Source of the DNA: Mactromeris polynyma
Taxonomy: Eukaryota > Mollusca > Bivalvia > Venerida > Mactridae
Direction of reading: 5' to 3'
Length of the DNA: 64,000 bases
Assembly: GCA_032209605.1 (NCBI GenBank)
Contig: JASFXZ010000001.1
Span: 17,874,256-17,938,255 of the forward strand
Shown: piece by piece, positions 1 through 13,200 of the stretch
How the letters are laid out: the number at the start of each line of letters is the position of its first letter
Numbering within the stretch: the first letter of the stretch is position 1
The notes under the pieces: model-generated
Databases searched by the model: none
What the model was told of the DNA's origin: nothing
What the model saw: the letters and a program-made list of their open reading frames with translations, nothing else
Position numbers and translations under genes: made by a program

Positions 1-527
1 TCAATTGTGGAATGGCAGGAGTCTTGATATATATGTTTTTCTGGATTATTTGTATCATTTTTGGCAAATGAGTTTACCTGAATAGTCGCATATTAATTAA
101 TATGATAATATGGAAGATGTGCATTCTTGCCTTGAAAGCTCCTCCCAGGATCTTCAGTCCTTTCATTTATATTTAAGACTCCATTACATGTGTCTTTATC
201 TTGTTTTTTTTAGTAACAGACATTTACTGTACATGTATTACACAGCAAATACAGTTTTTTTTGGTTTTAACCCATTACTCCCTAGGCCTCTAGCCCATTT
301 ACCTTCTGTGTCCTGATAAGAGACTGGTCACATAGCTATTCTATCTCCATACAGGTTATTGGAAAATAACTGGCGATTGACACCTGTATACTTCAACATG
401 AAATAACTGTAAAGAATTGGTTTAATCATTTATACATGAATGTAAAAGATGCAGGCAATTAAATTTGTATAATGATGTAAATTTTATTATTGTGGGATTT
501 TTTGAACATTAAACATCGTATTTATGA
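1..527. other. Non-coding, no feature seen
   Basis: AT-rich sequence without a convincing exon. The only open frame, about 68 codons at 110-316, is low-complexity and resembles nothing I know. It could be intron or flank of a gene outside the window. Confidence 0.5.
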
Positions 528-767
528 AGATAAAACCCATGCATCCAGATGTGTCTGCATGGAGATAAAACCCATGCATCCAGAGATGTGTCTGCATGGA
601 GATAAAACCCATGCATCCAGAGATGTGTCTGCATGGAGATAAAACCCATGCATCCAGAGATGTGTCTGCATGGAGATAAAACCCATGCATCCAGAGATGT
701 GTCTGCATGGAGATAAAACCCATGCATCCAGAGATGCGTCTGCATGGAGATAAAACCCATGCATTCA
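528..767. repeat. 37-bp minisatellite with hairpin-forming unit
   Basis: About 6.5 head-to-tail copies begin at 528, 563, 600, 637, 674, 711 and 748. The first unit is 35 bp and the others 37 bp. Each unit contains TGCATGG and CCATGCA separated by about nine bases, so every copy can fold into a short hairpin. Because 37 is not a multiple of three, all minus-strand frames stay open through the array. The predicted peptides are artefacts of the repeat. Confidence 0.95.
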
Positions 768-1031
768 AACATGTCCATTTAAACATGTGTCCATGGAGTA
801 AAGGGAAGGCCATATTGTAAATAAGATTTGCATTTCTGTCATAATATGTTGACTTCATGAAATAAAGGTTTAATTATTATGCTAGTCAATTGAGTTTCTT
901 TCTTTTCTTGGTACATGGAGATGTATAGGACTCAAGTACATGTAGTATAAATGTATTTGATTGTAGAGTAACATGTTAGTTCAGTTGTTGTAAGAAACCC
1001 AGTAACATTCTGTTGAATCATTTTTTATCTA

Positions 1032-1198
1032 CAGTAAAACTTCAATAGTAACTTAAGTAAGACCATCATTGCCACCTTGAAAACTGGTCTTATTATGGAG
1101 GTGGTCTTAATATTGTGGTTGAATAGAGCAAAACAGTGAAAATAGACTTGAAAATTGTGTTCTTTACTTTGAGGTGGTCTTAAAGTGAGGTTTTACTG
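1032..1198. mobile_element. Short TIR element (MITE), CAGTAAAAC family, copy 1
   Basis: The 167-bp element starts CAGTAAAACTTC and ends GAGGTTTTACTG, which are near-perfect inverted ends. TA lies on both sides (1030-1031 and 1199-1200), as expected of a TA target duplication. The interior has degenerate copies of a GGTGGTCTTA motif. Related copies lie at 56123-56302 and 62376-62551. CAGT ends with TA target sites are typical of pogo/Tigger-type non-autonomous elements. The family assignment is an inference. Confidence 0.8.
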
Positions 1199-1200
1199 TA

Positions 1201-4200
1201 CACGATGTATACTTGACGCCATTAAAAACACAACTAAAATTGTCTGCGTCAACACAGTGACATTATGAAGAAATAATTATAATTTAACTCCCAAACATAA
1301 TTTCTTAAACTCAATAAATTATGAAATATGAATACTAGGGTCCTAGTTGGATTTCTCTTTGATGAATGATTTACACATTTGTAACAATAAAACGAGTTCA
1401 AAACTTGGAATAAAATGAAGGCTAAGTAAAATAGTTGAACATCTTCAATCAACACAGCATATATTAGTTCAATATTTTACAACAAATGGTAATTTATGAA
1501 TCAAATTTACAGTTCTTGGCCCATTTAAGGCGAGCTTCATTGCAGTTCACTAATATATGCACAACTTTTAGCATTTATCTTGGCATCGACTGTGTTGAAG
1601 AGACGCTTAGACAGGTTATCCTAATCCGTCCTATTGAAACCACAGCGCTATCGTGGATTGGACAGTAACAGGACTAAGATAGCAAATTCTAAATTACCTC
1701 CCAGCTAGTTGAAAATATGACATTGCGACACTATGTCCTTCCTTCACGTGTTACAGTTAGCCATTGCACTCAGTGTTACAACCGAGGACATCAAAGTTCT
1801 GTTAAAAATTTAGGCAGACATGGGGTTTTATTGAACTTGCTGGATTTTACATTCACTTTCATTTATCTTTTTTTCAGAATACCATATAATGTAACGGTAT
1901 AATAATTAACTCCATATCTCACACATACTGGAGTAAAGACAACTACTTCATAACTTGAGTGCTATATGCTGCCACCACAGACATGTAACGTAAGTTAGGT
2001 CAAATGTTAGTCCAGCCACGGACGTCACGTCTCTATACTGTCGCCGTACAACGTCCTGCTAAACCATTCACAAAAGTAAATAGAAGTTGGACACCGTCGG
2101 TCTTTCCACTGCATTTACTCTTATTTTCGTGAACAGATATATGCTTTGCGTGCAATAAAAAACTGTACGACATAAAATTGTGGCTTTTCGTTGATTTATT
2201 TGTCTTTTCGACACAATATTTTCATGGATACGACTTGTTTTGTAAAAAAAATAGTGAATCAATCACCTGTTAAATAAGAAGATGGGAGAGTTGCTATGGA
2301 GGCGGTGCGCACATAGTTATTACCCTACTAAGATCATTGTCGATATTGCTATTATTTGCTTCTTCTTGAGCCAAATCTGAAAGTGATATATATCACGAAT
2401 TCGATCAAAAGTTGTTTCAACGTTAAAATCCATCTTGTATTGCTACTTTGACGGGCGAAATTGGCGAGAGCGCGAATGTCAACATACATTTTTTAAGGTG
2501 AATAGTTTACTTGCGCACCGTGGGCGGAGTTACGTTTGATTGACAGATATTTTAGCGACAATGTTTGCAGTCATAAACATTTGACCCCTGTCTTCTTGTC
2601 GAAGTGATTATGAGGCACTCAGATGAGCTAGAAATTCGATTTTTGTGTGCTTCTACTCGTGAAAGATTGCTACAGTTTTTCCGCACCCTCAAAAGTCTGT
2701 TCAGTCGATAATAAAGACGCCATAATAGTGCCGTTAAAATCATGCGGCATAATCCCAGGTTTTTACTATAGGCTTGTGCGTGGCTCTGTTACGAACGACG
2801 CGTGTAAAAGTCGGAGTACAGAGACATGTATGCGGGGCTAGTCAAATGTATACTCAACATAATTGGAATAATGCAAAAATACCCCTTACCCCATTAAAAA
2901 ATTAACTGGTCAAATGATGCATATGTTAGGTTGTATTGACAACATAGACATGTGAAGTGGTCAGAATTTATTCTTTTTTTATTTGCAATAAATACATGTA
3001 TAACTTGTGATTGATTGATACTTGTTATTTATTGTAAAATACATATCAATGTCATTTCTACAATGAAAGACTAGTAATCCAGTGAGGAATACAATTAGAC
3101 CCAAGATAAATACAGACAGTAATATGAAGCAGGTAGTCAGAGCCTACATGACAACAAATGGATTCTCATCAGTCTTTTCACTCTATACATCCCCCTCCTG
3201 TAAATGTTATTTGTAAACTTCTGTGCATCTCCATAACTGTCCTGACAAATTTCATCAGCTGCAAACCTAGAGTTCTACAAAATTCCAGGCTTGTTTACTA
3301 CTGGCCTCTTGCATGATCAATGAAGATCTGCTTATGTAGTATATTTAGTTATGATCCCAAGAATAGTTGATTGGAAAATTTTGGCCCGACTTATCCAACA
3401 TATAGCCAATAATTGCACATATCATGATTTCTGTTTTTTTTTTAATTATCAGCAGACTGGGGATTTGACTTTTTTAAGGAATAATTAACTTCCCAAACTG
3501 CTACTTTAGATTTCAACCACTCATTAAATGGAATGGTGTAGGTAGATATCTGCTTTCACTAAAAGCAATCTGAATACAAAGGGTGGGATGCATAGAAGCT
3601 TACCATTACAATATCATGCAGGATAAACGTACGTCACAAGACTAAAGGCCAGTTGAAACCATACAATTAAAAAACTTCGATAACCTCCATATGAAATTAT
3701 CATTTTATTACAAAATTGATCCTATTTACGAACATCATCATCACATTTTTACATTTACATATAAACTTACAGTACAAATGTTTTGAACAAGGAGGATTGG
3801 TGATAGTTAAGTATGTACAGACACATATTATATATTTTCGACACAACAATAACTGTGTTTTTTCTTTAAACGATTGTAAGTTTTGCAATAAACTTGTGTT
3901 TGGATCACAGTCCGAAGTTACATTTTAAGTGTAATGAAGTATCTGGTTTCAAAATTTCAATTTTCCAGTTTACTTTTTTCGAAAAGAGATAAAGTGGTAT
4001 CCAAATACTTGTCCTGTATTCATACAATTGCAGTTTTCTACTGTACATAGCAGCAAAAACATGCCTCTACTTTCTATTTATTGTTTTATTAAAAAATACA
4101 TAAGAATAACATTGTATATATTCACACACGCTTTTACTAATACAAGTATACACGTTAAGTTGTAAAAAGAGCCAAAATGATACCAAGATTTTTCAAACCG

Positions 4201-6690
4201 AGACAAATCGATTTGGTCAACATTTTGCAATGAAAACAAAAATATATGAAACAATTTACCCTAAATGAAGATTGGTATTTTTCATATTTTTCACTAAATG
4301 TTGTAGAAAAAGTATTGATATTAACAAAACACATGTTTTTTGCATACCAGTGGTCACAGGACATGCACACAATGTAGAAAGCAACCTGTAGGAAAAAGAC
4401 AAATGCATACAGTAATATTTTAAAAATAATTACACTATTTAATTTGCATGTTCCAACTATCTGGGTATGCATGTTTATGAAAAGGACTTGCTTTGTTACA
4501 ATGAATGATATTTTCCCAAAAATGCTAGATGTTTATGAAATGAATTATCTTCAATGAGTCCATGAGTTCAAGAAAAAGTGTACAGCATGGAACATTTATA
4601 CAAAACCTTCAGTTTGTAAATGCCAGATAAATTCTTGCAATAGCATACCCATTCGAGTAACACGGACATGAATTCATACAATATTTTCTAGATAAATAAC
4701 AACACAATATTTCGAACAGATTTTTCTAATGAGGAGTCTGTAATAACAAAACACTCATCAGAAAAAATATGTTCCCATTGAGTGGCGAGTACAAAAATAC
4801 TCATTCAAATCCTTACAATGTTCAATTAAACAAATGCAAACTTACAAAACAAAGAATTCCTGAATAATCTCTCATCACGGTAAGCGAACACATTTATTCA
4901 TTAGAGTACTTAAATTTAAGATTTAGAAATTATTCAGATAAGAATAAATAAGAAGTAATTTTCAAAAACTTGAAACTTGTGGTTCATGAAGTCCCAGCAT
5001 TTGTATTTCAATACAAATATTTCTAATCTAAGTTTACACATTCAAGATTTGACTAAGAGAGATGAAATGCTGAGAAAAAATATTACTAAATTAGTAAATG
5101 AACATAACGAAAAGCCATATCACAATAATCAGCATGATTCATGTAAATATTTGTTCAAAGGAAAACAATGGTGCATGTATATACAAGCTGTCAATCAACT
5201 CACACTGATGGAACGTTTCTCCATGGTAACTAACAGCAAAAAGAAGGAAGTAAAATATATGAAACTTGATAGTCCTGGAAACTTTGGCCCAGATGGTATA
5301 AGCAATAGGCAATATCAGAAACTGGTTCAGATGTGCTAATGCCTCATTGAACTGGGAAAGTAAAAAATCACATAGACACATAAATGGAGAGAAATAAACA
5401 CATACTTAGGTAAAGGAATCTGATCCTTAAATACATAATAAGTTATAGTAGTCTGTCCAAATAATTCAAGGGCAAATAGATTTGACGAAAATAACAGAAA
5501 ATCATTCTAAAAAGTTTAAACACACAAACCACAAATTGCTGACAACATGGCATAGTCACAAAAATTCGTATTGCATGGCAATTATCAAAAACATGTTATA
5601 CTCAAAAAAGTTCATGAAGTGTAAAGTGGTTCGACACCAAAAATGCTGACTTGCATCTGTCCTCCAGTATAGGTTTTTTTTACTTATAAGCAAATATAGT
5701 TAAATAATTTTTGTTCAGCTGAAATCTGATCTCAAGTAATCAATGTCAGTGAATTAAATTGAGAAAGGCAGGTCATCAAAATACAAGAACGGATTTTGAT
5801 GAAATGTACATCAAAATAACAGATTTTAATACCAACATCATCCATACCTTTCCACAAAAGAGGCCAGTGAAGATTTTTATTGCCTGAAAATTGATATCGG
5901 TCTGTGATGTCAAGACTCACAAGATTGTTTAAATTTTTTTAAGAAAAAAATAAAGGCGGTATGAATATTAGTATGAAACAACATGTGGTACATCTAGTGG
6001 TACAACATGTAGTACATCTAGAGGTACATCTAGTGCTTTCCCATACTTTTAAACCTAACAATGCAGCCCTAAAAAAAAGCTTGTTTGAATATAAGTGAAA
6101 CTACAATTTATCACAGTTAAGAGAAGTTGGCTTTTGTTATAAATGTTTCACAATAATATAGCAAAAACTGCAGGTAACAAATTGCCGGGACTCACTCCCC
6201 CTAAAACAAAAACACAAAATACAACTTAATCATCTACCATCTTATCAGCTTAAAGATTTTATGTAACACTTAAATCCTGCCATGAATTAGTGACTTTGAA
6301 CATTATTGAAAATTATTGAACCTTATTTGAACATTACTATAGATAAATATGCAAACAATCAGCCTGCAAAAGAAAAGGAGCGTCAATACTGAATTTAAAC
6401 TCAAATAGGCTTGACACAGCACTTAGTCTTTCAAATGTTTATTTTACTGCAGTTCACTTATAGACTTTATAAAGAAATCCTCATCGTCACACTTTACAGT
6501 TGTTGGCTTTAAGGATTGGGAAATTTAAGTACGAACAGTCAAAACATATCCTCAAAGGTAAAGTCACCCTCGAAGTGTCACAGGTTTTCAGTAATTCAAC
6601 TAAAATGTTCCTAATAAACAGAGATTAACTCAACAGTTTACAAAATAATAAGGATCAAAATGATTAATGATTGTGGAGATTTTGTGTTCT
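1201..6690. other. Non-coding, largely unique AT-rich sequence
   Basis: I see no supported exon here. Open frames such as 4977-5339 and 4155-4472 are short, Lys/Asn- or Phe/Cys-rich, and lack recognisable domains or splice contexts. A small imperfect repeat built on GGTACATCTAG lies at about 5985-6035. The right part may be downstream flank of the minus-strand DNAJA2 gene. Confidence 0.5.
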
Positions 6691-6692
6691 TG

Positions 6693-6698
6693 TTTATT
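6693..6698 (-). terminator. Candidate poly(A) signal of DNAJA2
   Basis: The minus strand reads AATAAA about 545 bases beyond the DNAJA2 stop codon. It is the first canonical hexamer I find in that direction. Another lies at 6438-6443. There is no transcript support, so use of either is an inference. Confidence 0.3.
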
Positions 6699-7241
6699 AT
6701 GTTACCACAATTCAAAAAATAATTCACACAATCTGCAGACACAAGTTTCTCAGTAAAACCTGAAAATGGCAGTGTCTATTACAGATTTTATCTATTTTGT
6801 TTTAAACAAGGTTTAAGCTGTTTCACAAGAGAAATTCACAGCAGCTGGAGTTGTTCTCTTGCTCATTCCATCTTGGAATCTCCTACTAGTATTCATTTCA
6901 GCGTGTCGATACTGTGTACAAGGTTGACAGAAACAAGCTCAGTGCTATTCGTACAAGGTTGACCGATACAATCTCAGTGCTATTTCAATTCACAGATAGA
7001 ATGTTCGTCTTGAGTCGTTTATATGTGGTTTGTGAGTACACTGTACAATAGTTATATTTTGATTAGTGACCCGTCCAAGTGATATTTTCCTCCTACATGA
7101 ATGAAGAGTACTCCAGTTATCTTAGCAAGCCTTTCTCTTCCCATAGAAGCCGCTTGATCTTCAAATGATGTATTAAAATAAGGGATGTTTGCTATTCATT
7201 TCACTACAATTAAAACCAATTTAGTTATTAAACTTATTTCA

Positions 7242-10200
7242 TCATTGATGTGCACACTGCACTCGTTGACCTCCAGGCATTCCATCCTCGTCTTCATCAT
7301 CGTCATCATGATACGCTTCACGACGTGAGCCACCACTTGATCGGCTGTTGTCATAATCTGACAGACTTACTTCTTCAACATGTTCCCCTTCTGGCATTTC
7401 AAAAGCTGGTCTTGCAGGCAACAGTTTTTCTAGTTTCTATAAATAGAAATATCTCAAACTAACTAATATGCACAGCATTAAGAAAAAATAAATGATTTTT
7501 ATTTAAAAAAGCAAAACATAAAATGAAATATTTATAAGTCCGACAGCAGTAACATTTACTTAAGCCTAAAAAAATGTCTGAAGTATGTTACCTGACAGAC
7601 TGATAACTTTCACTGACAAGTATTTTGAAAAATTCCCCTTTTGTTATTCTGACATCCAATGCAAAAAAACACCTACTCGGACAATGAGCTACATTTAAAC
7701 AAAACAAAGGATGATGGAATCTTTATAGCAGACGATGACAATGCTGTGTTGTTTGAAACAAAAGCCATTAACAACATTTGACCAATCAGAAATGTTTTAC
7801 CTTTAACTGTTGAGCATTAGCAAAGTTTTGTGGTGGAAATTCTACGTCGAATTTGACAAATAAATCTCCCTTCTCAAATGGATTTCTGTAGTGTGGAAAT
7901 CCTTCACCTTTAACAACCTTCATTGAACCTGTAAAACCAAATACCATGATAAAGTCTTTAGCATGATATTTTATCATTCAAAAATGATAAAACAGCCCAG
8001 ATGTCCATACTGGTTTGATTGTACATACTTACAACAAAGTGGCCTAATTGTTAAGCAAATCAATGTGTAGTCATATTTCAGCCTCAACATGACTCTGGTA
8101 AGAATGAGTCTTTCCCCGACCTATTTCATCATCTTTTTCCCTGTATCTAATAAATTTCCAAATGAGTGCTGCTGAACGATTTCCAACCTCTTCTTTAAGT
8201 GACTACATTTCCAGAACATGTCACATGTGACGTCACCATGTACTGACAGTAAGCAATATTTGCCCCAAATGACAGTTTGAAAACGAAGTGACCATATGGA
8301 GTAAATATTGTTTCCTGCATGCAAATAGTGACATCACATGTTGCGCTTTCTTGAAATGACGTCGCTTACAGAAGAGGTTGTAAATCCCACAGCGGCGCTC
8401 AAATGTAATTATTACCAATAATGACACTTTAACTGAACAAAGAGAAATACAACACAAGTCCCTAACATAATGGTACAAGATAGTATGATATTTAAATGTT
8501 TACAGTAGAAAGGAAACATTAAAAGATTAAACTTACCAGGTTCAACCACAGTTCCAGCTGGATGTTTGACCACTAATTCTCGGCCATCTAGATGCTTCAC
8601 AGTAAACTCAAACCCACATAATGCTTCTGTAAGGCTTATTTTGTGTTGTAAAAATAAATTATCCCCTTCACGAGAAAAATCATCATGATCCTTCTGTTGT
8701 AACACAATGATTACATCACCTGGTTCTAATTCCGGCTGAAAATAAAGGTGAAGTAAAGGACCTGCAAATGTGTAAGTGAGCATCCTAGTTTATCCAGTGA
8801 CTGCAACATCAGACTGAGTAAAAATTGGCAAAAACCAACAATTGTACAAAGCAAATTTAAGAGAACCATCACAAATCTGGGAATTTTCTCAAATGACAAT
8901 GAGCAAAAATGTATCTGTTTGGAGTGATATTATCCACAGAAAGCGGGAGGATAGGTTCTGAAGAAAGATCTGAACTTGCAGAAAACTTGTCAACTGTTTT
9001 AGATTTTATGGTCTCATTTAAAAAGCCTTAACAATAGCCAAAGTCAAGTATTGTGTACTAGATTTTGTAGACTTAGACATAGCCACATGGCTTGAAACAA
9101 AATATTGTGGGGGAATAGCGAATGAAATAAAGAATAAGAGTTATAAATGAATCGGCACAAGCAAGTGCAATGTTCAACCAGATGACATACCAATTGATCG
9201 CCCTCTCCTCTAAATGGAATCTTCTGTCCGTCTTTCATTCCTTTATCAACATGGACTTCTAGTATTTTTGTCTCACTATTAACTTTCTTTCCTTTACATT
9301 CTTTACACTTATCTTTGTCACTGATTGCCTCCCCTGAAACATAATGAACATAAGTTGAGCACTGGCTTTCATAACTAAACAGGGTCACATACTAGTTTAC
9401 TGACTTGGATGCAGCTACCAGGTTACAATCTGGTCTTACTCTTTAAGCCAACACAAATCTAAAATGGTGATCATAAGATGAAAATACTGTAATAAACTAG
9501 CCAGTATGTAAAGTGTATTCGAAATGATCCATCACATTTTCATGCAGGTTTGAAGTTTTTCATTTATACTCCCCAAGGAAACAATCTTGAGTATGACAAA
9601 ATTGTTGTTTCTTTCAAGAAACTACAGGGATCCAGAAACCAATCACAGCCTGGATTATTGGTTTTTACAGAATGGATCCTGGCCAAGAAATTCAGTAATA
9701 TTAAAATATATAAAAATGTTTCTTCAATGAGCAGAAAAATACAATCAGAATATAAGTAAGAACAGAATTTCAATCAAATGCCTTTCAAGGCGTCAACTAT
9801 ACACAAATAGCATATCATACCTTCTCCGTGACATTCAGGACATACAGACTGCATCTGTTGAACCATACCAGGTCCTAACTGACGTAGAGTGACCTTTACT
9901 CCACGACCATTACACACACGACAACGCACTGTGGCCCCAGCTTTACCACCTAACCTGAAAACAAAGAAGAATGTAAAAAGAAACATCACTTTGCAGTAAC
10001 AAGATGGAGAATGCTCTATGACTAACAAAAAGGAAAACCAGCCTGTGGACCTGACACACAATTATCAACCTGATCAAATCTTTATCAAACTTTTTTTAAC
10101 TACCTTAGTCTGCATACATATACTTTATACAGATCAAATTGCTCTTTGAAAGCAGTATGAGTAACTCAGGTTCTACATATTTAAAAAGTATTTGAATTTT

Positions 10201-13200
10201 ATTACAAAACTACCCCAGTTTCTTTTTTGTTGTTTAACAATCTGCCACTATTGGTTAAGACCACTACAAGCCATGCGCCATTGACACTTTGAAGTACTAT
10301 TCTATAGCATGAATTCTCAAGTTTTAAACGCGTAAATGCAAATACACTGCCTACAACAGACAGAACATTTAAAAAGAAAACAATATTCCTGTAGATCAAT
10401 ACTTATTGGTGATTATCCAATTTTAGCTAAATTTCCAAAAATCATTTCAATATCAATTATCTTGGATATCAAGTCCAATATGGTAGCAAAATACCAACTA
10501 CATTCCAAAATGTCAACACTTTTTCTTTGTGCAAAAAATGTGTAAACACAGAAAAGCATTACTCACTAATTTGAAGTGATGTACCAATGAAAATACTGTG
10601 AATAAAGGAGCATTTTATACCATGCAAGTCATGCAAGACAACTCACCCATTGCATTTTGTGCAGATGACTGTTTTACTAAGCTGGAGTTTGGATGTCTTC
10701 CCATTGTATAGATCTTCTAGTGATACTCTGAAAATATATTGGACATTTATATAGTCAAGACTAATAACAATTTCATTAAATTAAATGCAGCAATACTGAA
10801 TCAATAAATAATCTAACAATCAATTAACTGTTCATAATATATATTAATATGCTTTCTTTCTTCTTCAGTTTCACAATGTCCATATTCATATCACTTCATA
10901 CTCTTTTAATTTTATATTCAATAAGTACGCCTAACATGGCAAGTTATGTATTACAACAAAGCCCTACTCATACACTTAACACATGCCATACCTGAGTGGG
11001 TGGTATGTATCTTCACCTCGTCGTCTACCTCTTCTAGTATTACTCATTCCTCCCATACCACCAAAGCCGAATGGTCCTCCTCCGCCCATACCACCAAAGA
11101 TTCCTCCGAACAAATCCCCAAACAAATCTGCTCCACCAAATCCTGCAATATTATTATATATATTTCATAAAATCATCAAATTTCCATTTCTATTTAGTCA
11201 GCATATTCAACAGCATTTATCAGATATTATTTGCTTCAGTCCTCTGAAATATCCAAAGGCCCCATAATGCCTAGATAATTCAAATTACAGGTGCAAACAC
11301 AGTTGTAGAGCTCATTTATTATTTTTAAGATCCAACTCATAATACTCAATATTGTAGATGGTCACATGCATAAATAAGTTGGGAGAGGTTGTTCATTCAA
11401 CACAGTATTCAAAGTGCATTTAACAAGATAATTTCGAACAACATGCATGACTAGATTACCTCCTCCTCCTGCCCCTTCTTTGAGACCCTGTAGACCGAAT
11501 TTGTCATAGGTGTCCCTCTTCTCAGCACTTGACAGCACTTCATAGGCAAAACTGATTTCTTTAAACTGAAAGAGCAAGCATCAAATGTAATGAAAGCGAC
11601 ACATTTCTTAAATTTCCTCAATTGACTTTGAATAGAGGTTTCGTTCTCATGATTATGACTTTATGTTTCTGTCTACTTAAAACAACTAAGAAGTTAGTAA
11701 TAGAAGTTTTGAAGTAGGAAGATTCAACAAATTTAATATTTAATGCATCCAAAATTTAATATCAAGCTATTTATTTTAATACTAACTAATTACAATAGTA
11801 AAAGCTAATAAAAATACAAGATAAGTTAAAGAAATTGATTTAACAGGGTAACATTAAGATAACATTAAGATAACATTGCACCAACATAGCTACTTTCAGA
11901 ATACATTGTTGTGATCTCATACCAAGGATAACCCATTAAAGTAGCTGCAGAGCACTTATTTCCAATGGGGTCCTGTATAACTTTATTAGATGGGTGACAA
12001 AACAATACAGAGATACAACATGGCTACAAATATAGAAGTAATGTAATGTTCAGATTCTTATAAGTTATAAAGTTGTGTACACCAGTAATTATACATATAC
12101 TGATGGCATCATGCTGTTACTATCTGAGAGAAATGTTTAAAAATAGTTAAGATAATTCATAAGTAAAATATATTTAAATGTCACAATAAAAATCACAACA
12201 TACCGATAGTAAAATAGGATTTCTTGTAAAACAGTTATATACATGTAACAGATTCAATTTTTCATCACAGTTAGGTTTTTCAATTAACTTTCTGGCCTCA
12301 ATAAGGTATTTCTTTACAGCTTTATGAAAGTTATGTTTACGATTGATTGTTTTGATATAATCTGGTAGAGCATTCCAGTCAGTAATTGTCTGATACGTGT
12401 AGTAAAGAGTTTCTGACTCGCAGCTTGAATTAAAAAACTATGTTTACTAAATCATGTTCCGGTGTGCCTTGTTGCTACTTTTACGAAATTAGTATTTAGA
12501 TAGGAAGGGTAATTCTCATGGTAAATGTTAAAAGCATGGTTCAGTCTAAGTTGTCAAGCTCCGTCTGTTACCTTTAATAATTTTAATGTTCAAGAATGTT
12601 ATCTGTAATACTTGCTCTTGGAGGAAGACCAAGTATAAAACAAATAATTTTATCTTGGGCAACTTGTAACATGTCTTTTAAGTTTCTGAGTGAGACTGAC
12701 ATATCAGGATGAACAGGTGTAATCAATATGACATGGAAGTTTTTGTACAGGAACTTTACACGCAAGTTGACCTTTTTTAAGATGTTGTCTACAATAAATT
12801 CACAGTTTTAGTGTTTGTCGATAGCCAGTCCCAAATATTTTACTGATTTGGTACTTGAAAAGACACCCACGCTGCATTAACACAGTCAAAACTAAAACAA
12901 GGAGACCAATCACAATTCAACAGTTTTAGGGTATTAAGTCATCTTTTGAATAGTTTTTAACAGACTTTACCTTCAGTGTTGTGTTTGTTAAAATTACATT
13001 TCGGAACTTTTCTGGAACAAAACTATTACTAAGTAACCCCAATTGGAATTATGCCTGACTGAATGATAGTATCTTTGGTATTAGAGAGAATATGATCAGT
13101 CAGTGAACGAGAGGTAAGTGTTATTCTAGTTGGCTTTGAGATAAGTAGATCAAGACTAAAATTCTACATAAGTTCTGATATAGATTGTAAAAACTACTAG

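Noticed and set aside
4977..5339. 120-codon ORF in the left flank
   Set aside because: Lys/Asn-rich low-information sequence with no family resemblance. It falls in otherwise non-coding DNA.
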